From positions 41,094,664 through 41,158,663 of the forward strand of contig BRKX01000006.1 in the NCBI GenBank assembly GCA_026008535.1: 64,000 bases of DNA, written 5' to 3'. The notes under the pieces were generated by a model, which saw nothing but the letters and a program-made list of their open reading frames with translations, was not told the DNA's origin and made no database searches. Source of the stretch: Perilla frutescens (lineage: Eukaryota > Streptophyta > Magnoliopsida > Lamiales > Lamiaceae). Both the position numbers and the translations under genes were made by a program. Of this stretch, positions 46,287 to 56,448 are shown piece after piece; the stretch's first letter is position 1, and the number at the start of each line of letters is the position of its first letter.

Positions 46287-48254
46287 ATGGCGGAACCCAA
46301 AGACCTCTCAGCCATGTTTGAAATGATGAAATAAATGTTTGAAAAAACAATTAGGACACCGTCCTCTGCCTCCACACCAGCTGGAACCTCGGCCCTCACT
46401 CCTTCTGTACCTTCTACTCCAGCAGTAACTGCAATAGGTGAAGGTACTTTCGAAGAACCAAAATCAAAATTTGAAAAACCCTCTTCTCCGACAACACTAC
46501 ATTTAGCATCTACCATGGAAGAAGGAGACGCACCAGACTCTACCTTGGTGTTAAACCCTACTCCTCTTCAGCAAATAAATCTTGGTGAAGAGAGAAACCC
46601 AATTGATCCAGATCTAGGGTTACACACTCAGATTCTCGCTGAGAAAAAGAAGAGTGGTCCTACTAGGAAGTCCAAGCGACTTCACAGCCAACAGGTGCTA
46701 GTTAAGGAGGAAGTTGGTGAAGGAACAACCAAAAAGGCAAGAAAAACTTTGCAAATGAAGGAGGTAGCCATGCGCTCCCTAAGAGATGAGTCTGAAGAAG
46801 AAGAGAATCCACAAGAAAAACCCTCTAAGGAAGCTAAGGAGGATGTAATTGCTGATGCTGTACATTAAGAAGAGCTTCAGACTGCCGAAGCTGAAGTTGA
46901 TGTTCCTGCCAAGCCTGTGCCTTCAGGAACAACATCAAAAGACAAAGGAAAGCAAGGTGCCCCCCCTGATTCCATAAAGAAAGCCACATCTCAAGAGTTT
47001 TCTCCTGAAATGGTCTCTTCTGAAACTACTAGATAGATTATCTCTCCCTCGCCTTCACAGTCTGGTGATGTCAAAGATGATGTCAACTCAGGTGACTCCG
47101 ATCCAGTTTACCCTATAGGTTCCCCTCATAATGCTTCATCTGCTTTTAGTAAAACTTTTTACTCTAGGCATGCTAAGTCCCTACATCAGTCTATTGTCCT
47201 TTGACCTATGAGAGTTGAAAAGCAAATAGATGTTCTTAGCTTTAAAAAATATGGGATGGATGTTTTCTTGAAAGAAAAGGGTCTCTGGAAATCTGTGACT
47301 ACTTTGTCTTCATTTGAACCTGATGTTGTTGCTGAGTTTTATTCAAATGTTTCTCTTGAGATGGGTGATATATCTAAGAGCAAATATGGGGAAATCTATG
47401 TAAGGGATAAGGTTTACAGTTTTAACTCCATAGTGATCAACAAGTTTTTAGGTCTGGGCTGTGATTCTGATGTTCTTAGCCTGGATATTATTGATGATTT
47501 AGTGACAACTGTGACTGGTGGTTTGGTGTCGAAGTGGGCAAACAAAATTTCCACTTCAAAACTCACTTTCTTTTGCGCCGTTTTACACAAATTAATTTTG
47601 TATAATTGGTTACCTACCACTAATTCTTCAGTCCTCACGGTTGATCAAGCTATGTTTCTCTTCAAGCTTGGGACAAAAATCCCCTTTAATCTCGGAGAAT
47701 GTATTTTCGACTGTATGCTGAAAGCTGCTGCCAAGTTAAACACTACCAGCATCTTACCTTTTCCCTGCCTCATCTATGCCATCCTCATTGAACAAGGTGT
47801 AAAGTCCAACAAAAAAAAGATAGTCACTGAAACCTCGACTATCTCCATCATCAAACCAAAAGGAAATGAAGATCGTGTGATTGATCTTCCTTACACCTCT
47901 GTTCTGAGCTCAGCTGCTGCCTCAATGGATGTTGTTCAGGATGTTGCTGCAGATAGTGCACTCTCTCCTCCTCTTTCAAGAAGTGATTTAGCAAGTGTTT
48001 TCTCACACTTGATGACAATTTCTGTGCAGGTATTAAATTTCTAAATATCACAGATGGATTCCTTGATTCATCAAAGCACAGTGCTCACCAATGCAATGGT
48101 TGAGCTTCATCAAGCACTTCGGGAAACTCTTTCTACACAAAAAGGGGGAGTAGATGTCGCTGCTGATGATGGTGATGTTGCTGGTGATGATGGTGCTGGA
48201 GGGGAGAAGGCTGGAAAGTCCGTGGCTAAGGCAAAATGGAAGAAGAAAATATGA
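46287..48254 (+). pseudogene. ORF2, putative plant transposon protein-like
   Basis: One continuous frame of about 656 codons starts MAEPKDLSAMFEMMK. It is interrupted by five stops (46332, 46866, 47034, 47202 and 48042) but no frame shift. The N-terminal third is Pro/Ser/Thr/Glu-rich with basic patches. The middle (47208-47800) is a globular domain (LSFKKYGMDVFLKEKGLWKS to KLILYNWLP) of the kind annotated as putative plant transposon protein. The C terminus is helical, then Asp/Gly-rich, and ends AKAKWKKKI. The role is unknown; such genes lie where env-like genes occur in some retroelements. A related gene is on the minus strand at 29259-31100. Confidence 0.7.
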
Positions 48255-48887
48255 TGTATTATCAAAAACAATTTTATTTCATGGTTATGTATTGTGCTGG
48301 ACACAATTTTATTTTGGATGTGTTTACATCTTTGTTGGTTTTTGATGTGCTGGACACATATCTATTTTTGTTGTTGGGTATCCATGGTTGGATATCCTTG
48401 GATATTTATGTTTTAATCATCAGCATGAGTTGATGATTTTGCTATATATATTCTGTTCGCATATGTTAATGTGTGATGTTTTTATGTTGAGAATGCTTTC
48501 AACATTGATATTCTATTTTTCACATAACTTATAGTATGTGATGTTTTATGTTGGGAATGATCTCAACATTGTGATTGTTTTCGCATGTTTTAAGATATGT
48601 GTTGTTTGATATGTTGAGAATGTTCTCAATATTATATTTCTGTATAGGGGATAATTACCCACCTATTTATTTTCTGTACAGGGGTAAATACCCACTAACC
48701 TTGTATATCATGTATAGGGGATGATACCCACTAACTTTGTATATTATGTTACAGATAATAACTCAATGGGGGAGCAGACCTTAAGGGGCAGTTTTTGAAC
48801 TCCAATACCTTTTGTTTTCATATTCCGCTGCGACTCTAATTATATATATATATTGAGCTTTATGTTTTATGCAGAAATGATAAGCTT
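48255..48887 (+). other. ORF2 downstream region with repeated palindromes
   Basis: Three imperfect palindromes of the type ATGTTGAGAATG..TTCTCAACAT lie at 48485-48507, 48548-48571 and 48611-48634. They are followed by three GTAYAGGGGA...TACCCA repeats (48642-48735). No coding sequence is seen. Confidence 0.6.
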
Positions 48888-48897
48888 AAGGGGGAGA
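48888..48897 (+). other. Polypurine tract of the large Copia
   Basis: AAGGGGGAGA just before the 3' LTR. Confidence 0.75.
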
Positions 48898-48898
48898 T

Positions 48899-49964
48899 TG
48901 TTGAGTATGATGTGTTCCAGATGATGTTATCACTTCGTTGATAACATTGCAATCAATGTTGTACCTAATGTTGTTCCGTCATTCTCGTCACATTGAGTAT
49001 AACACTCGGATTATTAATCTTATCCTTTCCTAGTATTTTGGATTAATTTATTTTAAATTAATCTGAATAAATTGTGATTTTTGTCACATATCATTTTCCA
49101 CGATTTTAGGGATTTATTAGATATTTTATTTTGATTTAAAACGTGGATAATGTTTGATTTTGACTTGTTCAAAATCTGTTCCGGATTTCATGGGGACGTG
49201 ATGTTCCCACTCCTTCTTGGACACTAACTGTTGCAGGAGATCGTGGGTCACTGGAGTAACTGCTACTATTGCACGATGTTGAAGAACGTGTAACGTGCAA
49301 TGCAGAAGACGATTATATCAAGTCCACATTTAGCAATGGGTAGTGGAAGACGGTTGATTCAAGTCCAAGTCATCTAAGATCATGAAGCAACTGCCAATAC
49401 AAGATGGAGGAAGTATTTAAGGTCTCCTTAGACCTTAAAATCATTTATGCAAGCAGGTTATCACCGTAGTTTGTGAGAAGCTCTGAACCTTGCATCTAGT
49501 GTCGTCTCTAAAGTCCAAAACATCTTCTTCGACATCTGCCTAGCGTCCCAATCAGCTGGAGACTTTCATTCCAGTTGTATGTGTAGGTTAGATAGTCAAC
49601 TTGGAGAAGTCTAGGATTTAGAGTGACTTGTTGTAATCTATCTATATGTTTAGATAGGTTTGTTTTGAGTGATTATTCGAGTGAGTGAAGCTAGGATAGT
49701 CCTCTGTATGTTTTATGCAGTGTTGTCAATGGAGTGAACCGAGACAACATCAGCATTGTTTTTGTATTTCACTTGTGATAGTGAATTTCGCCTTGAGGCA
49801 ATCACACACCGTAAGGAGTGTGATTTAAAACTTATTTTGTGCAAAGTTCTGTTTACGTTTCCGCTGCATGTTGAAGGCAATGTGGTAACACTAGCTTCAA
49901 CATTACTTTTAACTTTGCGATTTACATCCGTAATTCACATTGTTTCAGGCAACAACTTCTAACA
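48899..49964 (+). repeat. 3' LTR of the large Copia
   Basis: 1,066 bp, TGTTGAGTATGATG...CTTCTAACA, uninterrupted partner of the 5' LTR, followed by ATTCG. Confidence 0.9.
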
Positions 49965-50190
49965 ATTCGTAACACTAAAAAGTATCACTCATAAGTCCAA
50001 AAATATCACTTGTATCATTAAAAAGTTCTGCCAGAAAAAATAACGAAAACATCTATCAAAATCAGTATTAATCGTAACACAAATAAGTATCACTCAAAAT
50101 TCAAAAATTATGACTTCTATCACTAAAAAGTATCAATTGTTTTGACAATTTTTTTGGTCAATACGTTGACCATCTGATGTACATCTTATA

Positions 50191-51669
50191 TATAGGAGAA
50201 TTTGAGAAACTAAAATAATTAATTGTGCCATAGAAAATGAAACACCATAAATGCTTCTTATCCCGAATCAAACACACGTTTAGTAGAACTACAAAAATTA
50301 TCACTTTTAATGCTAAAAAATATAATGTTTATTTTATTGAATAAAGTACTACTAGTAAAAGGGAATGCCATCTTTTTATAATTATTGCTATATTTTTTTA
50401 AATTAAAAAAATCACTTATAATACTCGAAAATATTATTTCTAATACTTAAAAATATGTGTGTCATGTAAGGCTATACAAGTTTAACCGAAGAATTTGCCG
50501 TACATAATTTCTTATGATTGGACTGTATATCGTCATTTGAAGAAAATATATATAATAATCGATTGAGTTATGTCTATTATAAATAAGCAAGGAATATTAT
50601 AGCTAGCAAATTAATTAAATTGTATATCTATGTAAACAATATAGAGGCACACTCAATGTTAAATGATCCAAATTTTCTGAAGAATGATATGAACTTTTCA
50701 CATGGTTATGATCAAATTATGCTGGTATCACGAAATACATTAATATTTAGATGTATTAACGTGTACGTGTGTGTATTTCTTAAAAGTAGGTGTAAAATTT
50801 CAAGTTAATATATCTCTTATAAATAATATATAAATACTTATTTTTCACAGGTCTCTACTATACATTTGAATATTAACTCTAACTATTTTATAATTATATC
50901 CAATAAAAAATTATCTTTAATAATTTAATGAATTGTGAAACATATTTTGATAAAATAATTAATTAAGTAATTTTTTAGAAAAAAAATATTTATGATTTGA
51001 ACCTCATGAAATAAAATTATAAAATTGGGACATAATTTTCCAAATTAATTACCTTGGAAATAACTCACTTCAATGCAAAAAATAAGGTGCCAATATAATA
51101 TATATTTAATTAAATAAATTGTTATTTATACGAACAAGCAAGTGATAACTTTTTTGTGCTTTTAGAGTTCCATTCCACTTTTTTAGAATGAAATCAATAC
51201 TATTTGTAAATATACATATTGCATTGTGTAACAATTTTTTTATCTATTTCAAATGATTATCACGTTGACATTATGTGAATTAGTAATTTATAGGTCAAAA
51301 TTGAATATGAAGTTATTGAATAAATTATAAGGATAATTTCTAAATAAATCACCATATTTAACCAATTTTTTAAAGTCCAACAGAATTTTGACACGTTTCA
51401 AACTTTCCATGTACTACCATTTGATTTGCATCAACTTCAGCATTCCCAAATTGATTCCAAAAGTAAATTACAATATTCAATTACTCATATTAAATACGAC
51501 CAAGAAGAAAAAAAAAATCGGCATCAATATATGTACTAGGTGTTTATGTTAATTCAAAATTTGCACCAAATTGATATATAATTAAGGATATTAATGAATT
51601 GGTTATGATTCTAATTAAATTACAATATGTAATTGAAAGAAATTCATATAACCAGATATACAACATTAA
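50191..51669. other. AT-rich intergenic sequence
   Basis: No gene, RNA or repeat structure is recognised. The short open frame at 50620-50808 lacks any coding character. Confidence 0.4.
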
Positions 51670-52170
51670 TTAAATATATACGGTTAAGAATGGTGTTACA
51701 TTAACTGTTTTCAACATTGTTGATAATAGTATATTCAATGTTATACTTAATGTGTAACAATATTCCTGCAACATTGACCATAACATTGACTATGGTAATC
51801 TCTTATCATTTCCTAGAATTTAGAATTAATTCGTTCTGAATTAATTTGATTAATTTGTCTATCTTAATTAATTATATCCACAAATTTTGAATTTAAAATA
51901 AGTGGATATAGGCGGTTAAATTAGTTATTTGATTTTGCTTTGAAATGGTCAAAGCGGTTCCTACTTTTTAGGAAGCATGCTATCTCTTTCCTCCTTCTTC
52001 TAACTAACTTATTTTAGTAGTGGAACGCTGGAGCGAGTGAGTGCAGAGAAAGGAGAACATGGGTGGACCATAGCAGCTGTGTTAAGGGACTGTTATTTCC
52101 AGTCCAAAGATGGACGTGCAAGTTGTGGCAGTTAATACCTGTCCACGACCTAGAAGAGAACGTGGGAAGA
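51670..52170 (+). repeat. Diverged LTR fragment related to the large Copia
   Basis: Several blocks occur in the same order as in the LTR at 48899-49964: ACATTGTTGATAA, CTTATCATTTCCTAG, GAATTAATTCG, and a CTCCTTCTTC...GGAACGCTGG region. Similarity is weak and no ends are visible. Confidence 0.35.
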
Positions 52171-52648
52171 AATCAATGTTAATTAGAAGAGTCTACAAAT
52201 GTTATTAAATTAATTTTTAATAGTATCTACCGTAATATCCATAAAATAACATACAATTAATATTGCTTATTTTCCTACATCCATAAACAAAGTCAATTAA
52301 ACATAGGGAATCTGTTATTTTCATATGTGACAACTCAATCATTTTTTTAAGGAAATCAATCAATTAATTAAAAAAAACATAAACATAGCAATCTTATTGT
52401 TTTTTATGTTACTATATATTCTTTATATTATAATTAAATTTTATGTCTTTTTAATATTTAATTGTATTAAAATAAAAATTATTCTCTCTTTATTAGTTTC
52501 TAGAATTATACATTTAGTTAAACCAAAAATATTCATCTTTAAGTTATTATACAGGTTATAATTATATTGATTATAATGTATAATTTTTCATTATATGGAA
52601 AAAGTAAGATCGTTAATATACCCTGAAGGATTAGAGTTGAATATTTAA

Positions 52649-52668
52649 GTGTGTGTGTGTGTGTGTGT
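52649..52668 (+). repeat. (GT)n microsatellite
   Basis: About ten GT units in AT-rich sequence. Confidence 0.9.
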
Positions 52669-53489
52669 AGACACATATATGATATCAAGATCTAATTTAT
52701 ATTTGGGGCACACTTGTGTGAGACCGTCTAATGGGTCTCTTACGTTAGACGGATCTTAACCCGGATCCGAGTTGAATAAAATATATGATTAAAAAAATAA
52801 AATAACTCGGATATCACTGGGTATAAAGTAAACTATCACCATGTGTGAAGTATCACTAACTGCGAAGTGAAGTATCATATTATACTCCATTTCCGAGTTA
52901 ATGACACTACAAAAAAGCGGGTTTATCCGTCGCTAAACATTGGATTTCCATCACTACATGGGTGTAGCGACGAACTAACGGCAGACAATGTTCGTCGCTG
53001 ATTCACTCGTCATTACATGACACTAGTGACAGAATACATATCCGTCATTATTCTAGCGATGTATTGCCGACGGAATGGTCCATTGCTAACTTGTCATCGC
53101 CGGCTGGTCGCCCGGAAGTCAGATGATGAATTCACGGCGGACTAGCAACGTACCCTATCCATCGCTAATAGCGATAATTTGTATCTGTTATTAAATATGG
53201 CAATAACTTAATGACGGATACGAGTCCGTCACTAAATACCGGAAGCACGATCCATCGCTAGTCCATCGCTAATTTTTTTTAGTTCACATTTTAATATTAT
53301 ATAAATTAATTAAAATCAAATATTATAAATCAAATACTAATAAAAAAATTCAATGTATTAAATCCCAAATTCACAAATAAAATATAATTATCCTTAATAC
53401 AAATATTGTATCAGTCATCAGAGGGCAGGGGCAGGGGCTGGGGTGTGGAGGCTAGCCAAATCTAGCAAACATCTGGGCCCACTGGGCCG

Positions 53490-53843
53490 CTATCTGGGTC
53501 TACATTCTAGCTTGCATCTGGGCCTCCATCTGTGCCTGCAGCTGCTGGATCTCGGTCTGGATCTCGGACCTGACCTCGTCCCAGATCTGGGCCTGCTCTC
53601 ATCAACACGCTGCGTGAAGGCCTCCTCCGTATATACGGGCTGCGAGGTGGCTCCAGAACGGATACTGCTACTACTGTTGTCGCCACTGTATAAGTACGAT
53701 CGAGATCCAGCGCTGAAGATGCGCTTCTTCTTGTTCATCCCTCCGAGCACCTCTAGATAAAGGGCGGTCATATCCACCTGAGGCGTCTCATCAGTCTCTG
53801 GACCTTGCTGGCTCAACTTCGCAGCCCATTGGTACACCTCCGC
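53490..53843 (-). pseudogene. Plant CACTA transposase-associated (Transposase_24-like) exon remnant
   Basis: On the minus strand a GTTTAG acceptor (AG at 53845-53844) opens a frame reading AEVYQWAAKLSQQG. It continues with VDMTALYLEVLGGMNKKKRI, which resembles the C-terminal part of plant Ptta/En/Spm Transposase_24 proteins. An Arg/Ser/Pro-rich tail follows. Upstream exons are replaced by a purine-rich tract. The identification rests on a short motif. Confidence 0.4.
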
Positions 53844-54017
53844 CTAAACACAACAAGTCGTTAAGTAAGTAAATCTAAGCATGCATATCTTCAACATTAA
53901 TATTACTCTTTTAATTCCTTAATCCTCTTGCGAACATTCTTAATTAATCAAAATTTATCCATAAAATTACCATAAATTAATTTTGCAACAAAGAACCAAA
54001 AATTGAAAACAATAAAC

Positions 54018-54262
54018 ATGGCAGAGAGAGAGAGGTGGCAGAGAGAGAGGGAGATGGCAAAGAGAGGGAGATGAGAGAGTGAGAGAGGGACTGCACAGAG
54101 AGAGAAACGAGAGGGCAGAGAGGGAGAGAAAGAATGCAGATCGAGAAAGAGAGAGTGCAAAGAGAGAGATAGACGAGAGAGTCGAGAGAGGGTGAGAGAG
54201 AGTGTAGAGAGAGAGACGAGAGGCGGGAGAGAGAGAGAACAGCGCGAGAGAGGGAGAGAGAG
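54018..54262 (+). repeat. Purine-rich GAGAGA low-complexity tract
   Basis: About 245 bp of GAGAGA interrupted by GGCA, GCAA and CGAGAG words. Leu/Ser-rich open frames on the minus strand come from this tract. Confidence 0.85.
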
Positions 54263-54377
54263 GGGAAACTTACCTCGTCGCCGGTGGATCGCCAAGCAAA
54301 ATGGGGGATTGAGGTTTTTGCATAAATGAAATGTATGTGCAATTCCACGACTGTAATATTAAAAGTTAACGACTGAC

Positions 54378-54522
54378 TAATGACGGACAAAATCCATCGT
54401 TAGTATTATTTTTTAAATTTATAATTAAATTAATTACTTCTAACGACGGATTTTATCGTTAAGTAATTAATTTAATTATAAATTAAAAAAATAATACTAA
54501 CGATGGATTTTGTCCGTCATTA
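54378..54522. repeat. 62-bp near-perfect inverted repeat (hairpin)
   Basis: The arms 54378-54439 and 54461-54522 are complementary with about one mismatch around a 21-base loop. They begin TAATGACGGACAAAATCC. Confidence 0.9.
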
Positions 54523-54823
54523 TCTATTAAAAAAAAGAAAAAATAAAATCCGAAAGTTAACGACGGACATAATCCGTCGTTAACTTTAAGATTTAATTAA
54601 AAATTAATTTCAAAAATTTTTTACGACGGACTGTGTCTGTCATTACCATTAACGGCAGATATTCTGTAGTTGATACGTCGTTAGATTTAAGCGCGAACCA
54701 ACCCACCACAAATTCCGACTGAAAATAATAACGACGGACATTACGTCATTGGTCCGTCGTTAGTAGCGACGGACAATATTCCATCGCAAGTGTCCGTCGC
54801 TAAACTCCGCGATTCTTGTAGTA

Positions 54824-55245
54824 TGATACTTCATCTCATAATTAATGATATTTCACATGACAGTTAATGATACTTGACCAGATATATATCTAATGATACT
54901 TCACTTAATAATTAATTATATTTTGCCAAATTTATATCTAATGATAATTCATTTCATAGCTAATGATACTTCGTTTCATAGCTAATGATACTTCACATCA
55001 GAATTAATGATAACTCACCAAATATATATATCTAATTATACCTTACTTAATAGTGAATGCTATTTCGCCAAATTTATATCTAATGATATTTCACTTCAGA
55101 ATTAATGCTAATTTACCAGATATAAATCTAATAATACTTCACTTAATAGTTAATTATATTTCGCCAAATTTATATCAAATGATACTTCACTTCACAGTTA
55201 ATGATACTTCACACATAATGATACTTTACTTTATACCTAGTGATA
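54824..55245 (+). repeat. TGATACTTCA minisatellite
   Basis: About 18-20 degenerate units of 22-26 bp, or double that length, starting TGATACTTCA and ending with a TAA-rich link. Confidence 0.8.
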
Positions 55246-55480
55246 CTCGAGTGGCTGTGTGTAGGCGGGCGCATGGAGCCCACGCGCCTGACTATTTTTG
55301 CGGGTTTTGACGGTTTTGACATGATTTTTTAAGCGGATTTGGATCCTATTTGACCCGTCTAACGCAAGAGACCCATTAGACGGTCTTATACAAGTTTTTT
55401 ATCTTTATATTTTGATATCTCCATCACTTACTATCATCCTTGCACTCCACATATAGTGTAATACCAAAACATATATAGTG

Positions 55481-55888
55481 TTTGTACAGACAAAATCATC
55501 TATTGCACATTTGGTGTTGCATTTCTTACTGGACACTCGTTTTTTTTTTTTTTTTTTCAATTTTTTTTATTTCAATTTATGATACTTTAGTTTAATTTTA
55601 CATTTGTTATTTAGGGTTCATCCTACCCAATTAAGAGTTTAATATATTTTTTTGTATTTAATTTTTCAAATAATCAATTAATAACTAAAAAATAAAAATT
55701 AAATACTTAAAAATTATAAATCATTCTAAATTGGTAGAATGAATCATAAATAATAAGTGTAAAATTAAACTAAAGTATAAGAAATTGAAATCTAAGAATA
55801 AAATTTAAAAAAAAAAACTGAAAAAAAAGAACATGCAATAAGGAATGCAATGCCAAATGCGCAGTAGATGATTACAACTGTATTTGTA
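55481..55888. mobile_element. Palindromic AT-rich MITE
   Basis: About 408 bp. The left half (AAATCATCTATTGCACATTT, then TATACTTTAGTTTAATTTTA) is the inverted counterpart of the right half along most of its length. A T run of about 17 lies at 55541-55557. Confidence 0.7.
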
Positions 55889-55958
55889 GAAATGGGATAA
55901 AAAATAAAATTCAAATAGAGAAATCAGGGTTATACAACGTACATATTCGAACAGGTAT

Positions 55959-56344
55959 AAAATCCTCTAGTCCACTTTTCATGTCCCACTATTATGTCCC
56001 ACAATAAAATTTAATATTTTAAAAATATTTATTACAAAAATAAATTTTATTATAGTATTACAAATCACAATCAACATTTATTCTTAAAAATTAAAATTTT
56101 TAAAAATTATATACCATATTTTTGGAATAATCAATCATAATAATCAATTATATCAACTAAAAAACAAGACATAAATATTAAAAAATAAATATAAACCCTA
56201 ATTGGGTGGAATAAACCCTAAATAATAATCATAAAATTAAACTAAGCCATTACAAGTTGAAATTGAAGAAAAAAATTGATGAAAATCGAATAAAAATTAA
56301 AATGGACACCAAATGGGATAGAGAAAAGTGGGATAGAGGATTTC
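55959..56344. mobile_element. Second palindromic MITE, 3' of the intact subtilase
   Basis: About 386 bp. The left end AAATCCTCTAGTCCACTTTT mirrors the right end AAAAGTGGGATAGAGGATTT. The inner part resembles the MITE at 55481-55888. It ends about 105 bp from the subtilase stop codon. Confidence 0.65.
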
Positions 56345-56448
56345 ATTTGATTCCAACAATTTATTATTTATTGTAGTAAAATAGAAACGATTGATAAAAC
56401 ATGAGAAGCGGAATTCTCATATATAATTGGCAGTTTTCCACTGAAAAC

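Larger units (their letters stand above)
37189..49964 (+). mobile_element. Large degenerate Copia element with an extra ORF2
   Basis: 12,776 bp including a 2,247-bp nested solo LTR. The target duplication is ATTCG (37184-37188 and 49965-49969). The order is 5' LTR, primer site, gag, pol, ORF2, purine tract, 3' LTR. An extra gene after pol resembles SIRE-type Copia architecture (inferred). The LTRs differ by roughly 5% in their first 165 bases, so it is clearly older than the Copia at 7046. All genes carry stops or frame shifts. Confidence 0.9.
37092..50190. mobile_element. MITE split by the second Copia element
   Basis: The left piece (37092-37188) matches the reverse complement of the right end of the MITE at 14026-14340. 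The right piece (49965-50190) completes it and ends at CTGATGTACATCTTA. The Copia target duplication ATTCG joins the two pieces. Without the insert the element is about 318 bp. Confidence 0.75.
52905..54823 (-). mobile_element. Non-autonomous CACTA (En/Spm) element
   Basis: 1,919 bp. The left end is CACTACAAAAAAGCGGG and the right end is the complement of TACTACAAGAATCGCGG, with the outermost base changed. The 3-bp target duplication is TGA (52902-52904 and 54824-54826). Both ends carry many CCGTCGCTAA or CCGTCGTTAA subterminal repeats, the expected transposase-binding sites. One coding exon survives. Confidence 0.8.
52712..55395. mobile_element. Inverted-repeat element split by a CACTA element
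   Basis: The left end (52712-52755) and the right end (55342-55395) are inverted copies that share ACTTGTRTRAGACCGTCTAA and ATGGGTCTCTTRCGTTAGAC. The inner sequence is built of TGATACTTCA repeats. The CACTA element 52905-54823 sits inside. A target duplication for the outer element is not clear. Confidence 0.7.

Noticed and set aside
53948..54390. Two minus-strand Leu/Ser-rich open frames of 115 and 137 residues
   Set aside because: They arise from the GAGAGA purine tract and have no protein character.
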